DNA from: a halophilic archaeon J07HX64
GTDB taxonomy: Archaea; Halobacteriota; Halobacteria; Halobacteriales; Haloarculaceae
NCBI GenBank assembly: GCA_000416085.1
Contig: KE356579.1
Coordinates: forward strand, 167,414 to 172,532
DNA: 5,119 bases
Direction of reading: 5' to 3'
The translations under genes and the position numbers were made by a program. Position 1 is the first letter of the stretch; each line of letters starts with the position of its first letter. Positions 1 through 5,119 of the stretch are shown piece by piece. The notes under the pieces are model-generated. The model did not search any database and was not told the DNA's origin. It saw only the letters and a program-made list of their open reading frames with translations.

Positions 1-552
1 CTCGAGGCACTCGCTGACACGCCGCTCGTGCTCGCGGGTGTGCTCGTCGCGGTGTATCTGGTCCGGCCGTTCCTGCTGTGGCCGATGTCGCTGGTCGCGG
101 TGGTGCTCGGCTACCTGTACGGGCCGACTGTCGCGCTTCCGGTGGCGCTCGTCGGGGCGGCGCTAACCGCGACGCCACCGTACCTGCTGGGCCGGTACGC
201 CCGCACCGATATGGGCCTGTTCGGTACCGTCAGCAGTTCCGGCGAGCAACTGGTCGGTGCTGTCGGCGAGGCTCGGGGTGTGCTCGCGGCCCGCCTCTCT
301 CCGGTGCCCGGTGACCCGATCTCCTACGGCGCGGGGATGGCCGGTGTCTCGGCGCGCCCGTTCTACCTCGGCACCCTCCTCGGGGAGGTGCCGTGGGCGG
401 TGGTGGCGGTCCTCACCGGTGCGTCGATGCGCTCGCTCTCGCCCGCCGAGTTCGCCGTTAGCCCCGAACTCGTGGTGGTGCTCGCTGGCCTGGCGCTGCT
501 CACCCTCTCTGGACCGCTGTACAGCCACACCCGCGGCTCACAGACGCGGTGA
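1..552 (+). CDS. TVP38/TMEM64 (VTT-domain) family membrane protein, 3' part
   Basis: The frame is open from base 1 and ends at TGA 550-552, giving 183 visible codons. No start with a ribosome site is seen, so the gene probably begins left of the window; the GTG at 28 is inside the frame but is not a convincing start. The protein is hydrophobic, with likely membrane segments near visible residues 9-25, 28-50, 121-142 and 155-171. It carries the two conserved parts of the VTT/SNARE-associated Golgi protein domain: a Gly-rich stretch with GYLYGP (37-42) leading to LLGRY (62-66), and RLSPVPGDPISYGAG (98-112) followed by FYLGTLLGEVPW (121-132). Members of this family, related to DedA proteins, are integral membrane proteins linked to lipid scrambling or transport; the substrate in archaea is not settled. 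The gene is convergent with the trp operon and has no evident link to it. The family call is fairly secure; the exact role is unknown. Confidence 0.8.
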   Translation, partial: LEALADTPLVLAGVLVAVYLVRPFLLWPMSLVAVVLGYLYGPTVALPVALVGAALTATPPYLLGRYARTDMGLFGTVSSSGEQLVGAVGEARGVLAARLSPVPGDPISYGAGMAGVSARPFYLGTLLGEVPWAVVAVLTGASMRSLSPAEFAVSPELVVVLAGLALLTLSGPLYSHTRGSQTR

Positions 553-857
553 GTTGGGTGACCCACAGCCGACAACGCCCTCCGTTGATATCCCATTCAG
601 TAGCTGGATGTGCAGGACTGCGAGTGTGACATCCGGGTGCCGTGCATGGACTGTCGAGGAATCGGCCCGACAGTTGGCCTCGTGCCGTTGTTGCGCTCGG
701 GCTGACGATGGTGACAAGACGACAGTTCGCGGGTACTCTCGATACTGATATAACAGACCAAGATGTTCGGTGCGCGACGAGTTCTACCTCTGTCCGATTA
801 TTATCAGTGTTTCTCTCACCTACACCAGCAGGGGGGACTGTGGGAGCGTCGGGTTGC
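553..857. other. Convergent intergenic spacer, no convincing gene
   Basis: This 305-base spacer lies between the stop of the VTT gene and the stop of trpG, so it should hold the 3' ends of two converging transcripts. It is less GC-rich than the flanking genes, with AT-rich patches at about 744-754 (ctgatataac) and 793-804 (gattattatcag). Open frames crossing it have poor amino-acid composition for a haloarchaeon (many Arg, Ser, Cys and His, few acidic residues) and run into trpG or the VTT gene in the wrong frame. I see no T-run of five or more on either strand that would be a classic archaeal terminator. A 7-bp stem at 650-674 is listed separately. Confidence 0.6.
650..674. repeat. Inverted repeat, 7-bp arms, 11-nt loop
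   Basis: ACTGTCG (650-656) and CGACAGT (668-674) are perfect inverted copies around an 11-base loop. A further direct copy, CGACAGTT, occurs at 720-727. The position between convergent genes would suit a 3'-end hairpin, but no T-tract follows on either strand. The same 7-mer also turns up inside trpG, inside trpF and in the right flank, so it may be no more than a common word in this genome. Confidence 0.25.
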
Positions 858-1451
858 TCACCCGACCCGTGAGAGGAAGTTCCGGATAAGGTCGTGGCCA
901 ACTGCTGTCAGGACTGATTCGGGGTGGAACTGGACGCACGCGATAGGGTACTCGCGGTGGCGGATCCCCATCACGAGCTCTGTCTCACCCGCGGTTGTGC
1001 TGGCAGTCACGGTAAAGCAGTCCGGCACCTCTGTTGCGGCGAGTGAGTGGTATCGCCCGGCCTGGAACCCCTGGTCGAGCCCGGTGTAGACCCCCTCGCC
1101 GTCGTGGTCGACCGGGACAGCCTTTCCGTGGACAGGTTCGGGCGCCCGCCCGACAGTTCCGCCGTAGGCGTGGACCGCGGCCTCCAGTCCGAGACAGACC
1201 CCGAGTGTCGGTGTCTCCGGGCTGACCTCCCGGAGTACGTCCGTTGTAACGCCGACATCGCGTTCGTTTCTTGGGTGTCCCGGTCCCGGTGAGATGACCA
1301 CCGCGTCGGGGTCGAACGCCCGTACCTCCGATAGCGACGCCGTGTTCCGCACCACCTCGGTTTCGGCGTGTTCGCTGACGTACTCGACCAGATTGTAGGT
1401 AAACGAGTCGAAGTTGTCCACGAACAGCACCCGCGGGTCGTCTGCACTCAT
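858..1451 (-). CDS. trpG: Anthranilate synthase component II (glutamine amidotransferase)
   Basis: TrpG (197 aa) hydrolyses glutamine and passes ammonia to TrpE, which makes anthranilate from chorismate in the cytoplasm. It is a class I glutamine amidotransferase of normal length. Visible motifs are DNFDSFTYN (12-20), SPGPGHP (54-60), the nucleophile loop GVCLGLE (84-90, Cys86), VHGKA (107-111), RYHSL (133-137) and FHPES (175-179, with His176 and Glu178 completing the Cys-His-Glu triad). The loop is unusual: the family normally reads GVCLGHQ, and here His is Leu89 and Gln is Glu90. The ATG at 1451-1449 overlaps the trpE stop by 4 nt, and a GGTGA just upstream (plus-strand 1455-1459) could pair with the 3' end of 16S rRNA. 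It is the last gene of the operon. A PabA role is possible in principle, but the context with trpE argues for TrpG. Confidence 0.95.
   Translation of the reverse strand: MSADDPRVLFVDNFDSFTYNLVEYVSEHAETEVVRNTASLSEVRAFDPDAVVISPGPGHPRNERDVGVTTDVLREVSPETPTLGVCLGLEAAVHAYGGTVGRAPEPVHGKAVPVDHDGEGVYTGLDQGFQAGRYHSLAATEVPDCFTVTASTTAGETELVMGIRHREYPIACVQFHPESVLTAVGHDLIRNFLSRVG
1448..1451 (-). other. trpE/trpG 4-nt ATGA overlap
   Basis: On the minus strand the trpG start ATG (1451-1449) shares bases with the trpE stop TGA (1450-1448). A GGTGA lies 3 nt upstream of the ATG, inside the end of trpE. This layout favours reinitiation by ribosomes ending trpE and would keep the two anthranilate synthase subunits in balance; the coupling itself is inferred. 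Confidence 0.85.
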
Positions 1452-3103
1452 TGCTCACCCCCGGCGTCGACCGGTTCGCCTCCGGTGTCGCGTGTGTTTG
1501 ACTCCTCGATGCGTTCGAGCGCCGCGAGTACACCGTCCATCTTCTTCTCCGTCTCGTCGTACTCTGCCCCGGGGTCGCTGTCGGCGACGATACCCGCACC
1601 CGCACGGACTGTGACCTGCCGGCGGTCGTCCGTTCCGTCCTCGAGTTCCTCGAGTGTCGCCGACCGGATGACGATGGCGAAGTCGGCGTCGTCCTCCCAG
1701 GAGATGTAGCCGACCCCACCGCCGTAGGGGCCGCGCGGGGTCTCCTCCAGGTCGTCTATTATCTCCATCGCCCGTATCTTCGGTGCGCCCGCGAGCGTGC
1801 CGGCGGGGAACGAGGCCCGGACGGCGTCGAACGAGTCGGCATCGGCCGCCAGTGTGCCGGTTACGGTCGACTCGATGTGCTGGACGTGAGAGTACTTCAG
1901 CACGTTCATGAACTCCTCGACACGAACACTCCCGGGCCGAGCGACCCGCCGGACGTCGTTTCGCGCGAGATCCACGAGCATCGTGTGTTCGGCCCGTTCC
2001 TTTTCATCCGCGAGCATCTCGCCGGCGAGTCGGCGGTCTTCGACGGGGCTGGAGCCGCGTGGGCAGGTCCCCGCGATCGGGTTCGACACCATCCGGTCGC
2101 CGTTGACCGACACGAGTGTCTCCGGGCTCGCGCCGACGATACTCCGGCCGTCGTGTTCGAGTAGGTACATGTACGGGGAGGGGTTGACCGTCCGCAGTGA
2201 CTCGTACAGCCCCAACTGGTCGAGCTCCCCGGTCAGACTCCGTGACCGCGAGATCACCCCCTGGTAGATGTCGCCGTCGAACACGTGCTCGCGTGTCTGT
2301 GCCACCGCCTGCTCGTACGCCTCGCGCCCGCCCACGTCCGTCTCTTCGGGGTCGAAACCGCCCGTCTCGACGGGGTCACTGCTCCGGAGCAGTCCGGCGA
2401 CCCGCTCGGCCTCGGCGCACAGCTCGTCGTAGCGCTCGCCTGCGTCCTCACCCTCCCGGATAACCGGCGTGCAGACCAGCGAGACAGTCTCCTCGACGTG
2501 GTCCACGGCGAGAGTCCGGGTCGTAAGTACGAACTGCGCGTCGGGGTACTCGGACGGTGGCCGCTCGCAGTCCACCTCCGACAGCCACAGATCGTACACC
2601 GCGTCGTAGCCCAGGAAGCCGACGAACCCGCCCGACAGCGACTGTCTACCCCCGTCGTGGAACCCCGCCAGACGAACGTCGGGCATCGTCGCCCGCAGGC
2701 TGTCGAGGACATCCCCGCCGGCTCCCTCGAGCAGCCCGGCGTACCGCTCGTCGAACAGTTCGACGTCGGTTCCGGACGGGCCGACGGTTACCACCGCGTC
2801 GGGGTCGTAGCCGACAAACGAGAACCGGGCGTGACGGTCCCCCGGGTCGGGTGCAAACGCCCCGTCCGGGTCACTCGAGGGCACCTTCTCGGCGCTCTCC
2901 AACAGGAACGAGTGCGACGTCCCGGTGACGCCGGTCGTCCGGCCGGTCAGCGCCGCGTACGCCTCCAGCGGCTCGATGTCGACCCCGATGTCGGCGGCCA
3001 CCCGCACGGCGACAGGTCGCTCGCCGTCTGCGTGTTCGCGGAACTGCTCACGGCTGGTATCGAGCTCCGGGGGGTCGACCTGCTCCCGGTCTGTCCGGGT
3101 CAC
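1448..3103 (-). CDS. trpE: Anthranilate synthase component I
   Basis: TrpE (551 aa) converts chorismate and ammonia to anthranilate and pyruvate, the committed step of tryptophan synthesis, working with TrpG. The N-terminal domain holds LLES (67-70), the usual tryptophan feedback site. The C-terminal chorismate-binding domain shows GDIYQGVISR (277-286), NPSPYMYLL (307-315), GASPETLV (324-331), NPIAGTCPRG (341-350), DEKERAEHTMLVDLARND (366-383), YSHVQHIES (404-412), FPAGTLAGAPKIRAMEII (432-449), GYISWEDDADFAIVIRSA (465-482) and AGAGIVADS (501-509). Catalytic and Mg-binding regions look intact. The start is GTG (3103-3101), chosen because it overlaps the trpF stop by 4 nt; this gives a hydrophilic leader of about 40 residues, so the protein is somewhat longer than usual. 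The last 18 or so residues are a polar Gly/Glu/Asp-rich tail. PabB and isochorismate synthase are less likely given the LLES motif and the trp context. Confidence 0.97.
   Translation of the reverse strand: MTRTDREQVDPPELDTSREQFREHADGERPVAVRVAADIGVDIEPLEAYAALTGRTTGVTGTSHSFLLESAEKVPSSDPDGAFAPDPGDRHARFSFVGYDPDAVVTVGPSGTDVELFDERYAGLLEGAGGDVLDSLRATMPDVRLAGFHDGGRQSLSGGFVGFLGYDAVYDLWLSEVDCERPPSEYPDAQFVLTTRTLAVDHVEETVSLVCTPVIREGEDAGERYDELCAEAERVAGLLRSSDPVETGGFDPEETDVGGREAYEQAVAQTREHVFDGDIYQGVISRSRSLTGELDQLGLYESLRTVNPSPYMYLLEHDGRSIVGASPETLVSVNGDRMVSNPIAGTCPRGSSPVEDRRLAGEMLADEKERAEHTMLVDLARNDVRRVARPGSVRVEEFMNVLKYSHVQHIESTVTGTLAADADSFDAVRASFPAGTLAGAPKIRAMEIIDDLEETPRGPYGGGVGYISWEDDADFAIVIRSATLEELEDGTDDRRQVTVRAGAGIVADSDPGAEYDETEKKMDGVLAALERIEESNTRDTGGEPVDAGGEQ
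3100..3103 (-). other. trpF/trpE 4-nt GTGA overlap, deciding a GTG start
   Basis: On the minus strand GTG (3103-3101) overlaps the trpF stop TGA (3102-3100). No well-spaced ribosome site is visible; a GGAG lies only about 1 nt before the GTG, which is too close to act normally. Start choice here therefore probably rests on reinitiation after trpF termination. Confidence 0.75.
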
Positions 3104-3735
3104 GCTCCGGCCCCCGCCGCCCGGGCGACAAACGCCCTGACCGCATCGTGGTCCTTCTGTCCGGGGGTGGTCTCGACACCCGAGGACACGTCTACCGCGA
3201 ACGGGGCAACCGTCTCGACGGCCGCACCGACGTTCGCCGGGGTCAGCCCGCCCGCGAGCACGACCGGACTGTCGACCGACTCCACGACCTCGCGGCTCCG
3301 CTCCCAGTCGTGTGTCTCGCCCGTGCCGCCCATCCCCGTCTCGGTTGTCGAGTCCAGCAAGAGGGCGTCGGCCGCCGCCGCGTACGCTCCGACCCGCTCA
3401 CTCCCGACATCGACAGCGACAATCACACTCGCATCGACCCGCTCACCGAGGCCGCCGATAGATGCCGGCGGGAGGTCGCCGTGGACCTGCACCACGTCGG
3501 CGTCGACCTGCTCCTGACGGACAACCGCCTCCTGGACACTATCCGGGCCGGTCACCAGCACGCTCGTCACGAACGGTTCGACCTCCGCAACCAGTCCGGC
3601 CGCCTCCCGGGCACCGAGTTCCCGTGGCGTCTCGACCGGCACACCCGATATGAACCCCAGCGCGTCGGCGCCCGCACTAACGGCAGCGTCGCGGTCCGCC
3701 CCGCGGGTCAGCCCGCAGATCTTGACCCGTGTCAT
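3100..3735 (-). CDS. trpF: Phosphoribosylanthranilate isomerase
   Basis: TrpF (211 aa) carries out the Amadori rearrangement of N-(5'-phosphoribosyl)anthranilate to the ribulose product CdRP, the third step of the pathway. It is a single-domain (beta/alpha)8 barrel of normal length, not fused to TrpC. The N-terminal strand KICGLTR (5-11) carries the catalytic base Cys7. LLLDS (126-130) carries Asp128, which matches the general acid known from the Thermotoga enzyme. GGTGETHDW (136-144) and the phosphate-binding strands LAGGL (160-164) and DVSSGVE (182-188) are present, followed by the usual Lys at 194 (PGQKD). The ATG start (3735-3733) overlaps the trpD stop. The C-terminus is an Ala/Gly-rich tail. 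Both catalytic residues are present, so the enzyme should be active. Confidence 0.95.
   Translation of the reverse strand: MTRVKICGLTRGADRDAAVSAGADALGFISGVPVETPRELGAREAAGLVAEVEPFVTSVLVTGPDSVQEAVVRQEQVDADVVQVHGDLPPASIGGLGERVDASVIVAVDVGSERVGAYAAAADALLLDSTTETGMGGTGETHDWERSREVVESVDSPVVLAGGLTPANVGAAVETVAPFAVDVSSGVETTPGQKDHDAVRAFVARAAGAGA
3732..3735 (-). other. trpD/trpF 4-nt ATGA overlap
   Basis: On the minus strand the trpF ATG (3735-3733) overlaps the trpD stop TGA (3734-3732). No strong Shine-Dalgarno sits at the normal distance; a GGAG lies roughly 15 nt upstream. Coupled translation is the simplest reading. Confidence 0.8.
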
Positions 3736-4739
3736 GATACCGCCCGTAGCTCCGCGAGCTTCTCGCTCGCCTCGCCGGAGTCGATTGCGTCGCGGGCCCG
3801 CTCTGCCCCCTCGGCGATAGACTCGGTCTCACCCCCGACGTAGATCGCCGCGCCGGCGTTTGCCAGCACGATATCGCGCTTTGCGCCCTCCTCCTCACCG
3901 GTCACGACCGCCTCCAGGTCGACGGCGTTCTCCGCGGGGCTTCCCCCGCCGATCGCTTCGATATCGTGCCGTTGCAGACCGAGGTTGCCCGGTGTTAGTG
4001 TGTAGGTCTCTATCTCCTCGCCCGTCACCTCGGCGACCAGGGTGTCGCCGTGGACGGCGATCTCGTCGAGTCCGGCGCCGTGAACCACCAGCGCCCGCTC
4101 GACCTCGAGACGGACAAACGCCTGCGCCACCAGTTTGACCAGCTCCGGGTCGTAGACACCGACCACCTGTGCCTCCGCCCCAGCAGGGTTCGTCAGCGGG
4201 CCGAGCACGTTGAAGATTGTCCGCATCCCGAGTTCACGGCGCGGGCCGATAACTGCCCCCATCGCCGGGTGAAACACCGGTGCGAGCATGAACCCGATAC
4301 CTCGCTCCTCGATCGCCGCCTCGACCGCCGGCGGCTCCGCGTCGACTGTTACCCCGGCCTCCTCCAGCACATCCGCACTCCCCGAACTCGACGACACCGA
4401 GTAGTTGCCGTGTTTCGCCACCGGGACGCCGGCACCTGCCGCCACGATGGCACTGGTCGTCGAGATGTTGATCGTATCGTGGTCGTCACCGCCCGTTCCG
4501 CAGGTGTCGACCAGCCCCATCCGGTCGGGCTCTATCGTCCGTGCCACCGCCCGCATCCCCTGTGCGAACCCCGCGATCTCCGCCTCTGTCTCGCCCTTTG
4601 CGCGCAACGCCGCCAGTAACGCGCCTAGCTGTGCCTCTGTTGCGTCCTCGAACACGAGCCTCGAGGCCTCCGCTGCTTCCGTCTGTGTCAGGTCCTCGCC
4701 CTCGGTCACGCGCTCGATGTACGTCTGCGTATCTCCCAT
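3732..4739 (-). CDS. trpD: Anthranilate phosphoribosyltransferase
   Basis: TrpD (335 aa) joins anthranilate to PRPP, giving phosphoribosyl-anthranilate and pyrophosphate, the second pathway step. Length and layout match the family: a short helical N-terminal domain (about 1-70), then the PRPP and anthranilate-binding core. Key motifs are DTCGTGGD (78-85, PRPP loop), NISTTSA (91-97), KHGN (109-112), SGSADVLEEAG (119-129), FMLAPVFHPAM (150-160), GPRRELGMRTIFNVLGP (165-181) leading to NPAGA (184-188), the Mg-binding pair Asp225-Glu226 in GLDEIA, and NAGAAIYVGG (294-303). The loop after KHGN reads YSVSSSSGS, where many bacterial enzymes have RSVSSKSGS. It is the first gene of the operon. The ATG start at 4739 is backed by GGTGAT 5 nt upstream. 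Thymidine phosphorylase, the nearest fold relative, is ruled out by the TrpD motifs. Confidence 0.97.
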   Translation of the reverse strand: MGDTQTYIERVTEGEDLTQTEAAEASRLVFEDATEAQLGALLAALRAKGETEAEIAGFAQGMRAVARTIEPDRMGLVDTCGTGGDDHDTINISTTSAIVAAGAGVPVAKHGNYSVSSSSGSADVLEEAGVTVDAEPPAVEAAIEERGIGFMLAPVFHPAMGAVIGPRRELGMRTIFNVLGPLTNPAGAEAQVVGVYDPELVKLVAQAFVRLEVERALVVHGAGLDEIAVHGDTLVAEVTGEEIETYTLTPGNLGLQRHDIEAIGGGSPAENAVDLEAVVTGEEEGAKRDIVLANAGAAIYVGGETESIAEGAERARDAIDSGEASEKLAELRAVS

Positions 4740-4744
4740 CTGTT

Positions 4745-4750
4745 ATCACC
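4745..4750 (-). promoter_or_regulatory. Shine-Dalgarno of trpD
   Basis: The minus strand reads GGTGAT, then 5 bases, then the trpD ATG. It is fully complementary to the AUCACC at the 3' end of archaeal 16S rRNA. It supports the chosen trpD start and suggests a leadered transcript. Confidence 0.65.
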
Positions 4751-4751
4751 A

Positions 4752-4789
4752 ATGTACTGTTCCGGTATGTAGTGAACAACTCCATACAT
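4752..4789. promoter_or_regulatory. Cluster of ATGTA/TACAT repeats, possible trp operator
   Basis: ATGTA occurs at 4752-4756 and 4767-4771, exactly 15 bases apart, and its inverse TACAT lies at 4785-4789, forming an inverted pair with the middle copy over 23 bases. A further inverted pair, TGTTC (4758-4762) and GAACA (4774-4778), lies in the same stretch. The repeats fall between the TATA-like element and the trpD start, where a bound repressor would block initiation. Tryptophan-responsive TrpY of Methanothermobacter binds TGTACA-type TRP boxes, so a similar site is conceivable. Binding here is inferred. Confidence 0.35.
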
Positions 4790-4791
4790 CG

Positions 4792-4797
4792 TATTAA
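4792..4797 (-). promoter_or_regulatory. Probable TATA box of the trpDFEG operon
   Basis: The minus strand reads TTAATA in the context gcTTAATAcg. A start site some 25-27 bases downstream would fall near 4768 and give a leader of about 28 nt that includes the GGTGAT site. The upstream bases are not a clear purine-rich BRE. An alternative TATA-like TACATA (plus-strand 4766-4771) would place the start near the ATG and give a leaderless mRNA. Confidence 0.5.
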
Positions 4798-4800
4798 GCG

Positions 4801-5119
4801 TGTCGCCACGGGACTCCCGGTGACACTCCGTTCACTCGGCGGCGACGCTCTGTTGGTCCGGAGCACGGCTGGTTCGCCGGTGCCCTCCTCACACGACTGA
4901 ACCTGTGGAGCTTCGCCTCGGCACTCTGTGACCCGCAGGTCGGTACAGCGAGTCTGAACGGCAGTAGTCGGTGCGGTGTGGCACACGGTGGCCTGTTCCT
5001 CGCTGTCGACTGTCGCTCTTGACCGCGAGAGGGTGTTGCCGCTACCGACACCTCTACACCCGAGCGTGGGTTTCGAGGCCGCCCGGATCTGAAAAACGAC
5101 TCGCTCGGTCTCGGCACCA
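4801..5119. other. Upstream flank of trpD, no supportable gene
   Basis: This stretch of about 320 bases has open frames on the minus strand running to the window edge, but their products are Arg/Ser/Pro/Cys-rich with no haloarchaeal acidic bias and no recognised motif, so I do not call them. No plus-strand start with a ribosome site leads a credible frame to the right edge. An A5 run at 5092-5096 reads TTTTT on the minus strand and could be the terminator of a minus-strand gene lying further right; this is only a possibility. No tRNA fold is seen. Confidence 0.5.

Noticed and set aside
555..565. Small palindrome tgggtgaccca just after the VTT stop
   Set aside because: The loop is only 1-3 bases with a 4-5 bp stem and no T-tract follows, so it is not a credible terminator.
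709..753. Plus-strand MVTRRQFAGTL stretch resembling a twin-arginine signal motif
   Set aside because: No hydrophobic segment follows, the frame soon runs into trpG on the opposite strand, and the composition is unlike a haloarchaeal secreted protein.
763..1089. Plus-strand open frame of 108 codons starting in the spacer
   Set aside because: Most of it is antisense to trpG, it has no ribosome site, and its composition is not protein-like for this genome.
2285..3517. Plus-strand open frame of 410 codons antisense to trpE and trpF
   Set aside because: Long antisense frames are expected in GC-rich genes; its product is Arg/Val/Pro-rich without family motifs, while the opposite strand encodes clear TrpE and TrpF.
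5064..5085. tRNA T-arm-like gggtttcgaggcc
   Set aside because: No matching acceptor, D or anticodon arms around it, and the T-loop bases do not fit the consensus.
4794..5117. Minus-strand open frame of 107 codons upstream of trpD
   Set aside because: Rich in Arg, Pro, Ser and Cys, poor in acidic residues, no recognised motif, and it runs into the trpD promoter region.

Overview
This window is most likely from a haloarchaeon (class Halobacteria). It is GC-rich with strongly GC-biased third codon positions. The predicted cytoplasmic proteins are very rich in Asp and Glu and poor in Lys. The gene order trpD-trpF-trpE-trpG matches the trpDFEG cluster described in Haloferax volcanii. The genus cannot be fixed from the sequence alone.

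Layout: positions 1-552 hold the 3' part of a plus-strand gene for a TVP38/TMEM64 (VTT-domain) membrane protein; its start lies left of the window. Positions 553-857 are a convergent intergenic spacer with no convincing gene. Positions 858-4739 are a compact minus-strand operon transcribed right to left: trpD (4739-3732), trpF (3735-3100), trpE (3103-1448) and trpG (1451-858). Positions 4740-4800 hold its likely promoter, a Shine-Dalgarno sequence and a cluster of ATGTA/TACAT repeats that could be an operator. Positions about 4801-5119 show no supportable gene.

Together the four genes cover the early part of tryptophan synthesis. TrpE and TrpG form anthranilate synthase (chorismate plus glutamine to anthranilate). 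TrpD adds the phosphoribosyl group from PRPP. TrpF isomerises phosphoribosyl-anthranilate to CdRP. The later steps (trpC, trpB, trpA) are not here; in haloarchaea they usually sit in a separate trpCBA cluster. Every internal gene junction is a 4-nt stop/start overlap (ATGA, GTGA, ATGA), which points to one transcript and coupled translation.

I found no mobile element, CRISPR array, tRNA, rRNA or clearly novel system. The points most worth a second look are the non-canonical nucleophile loop of TrpG (GVCLGLE instead of GVCLGHQ), the repeat cluster at the trpD promoter, and the unbroken chain of 4-nt overlaps.
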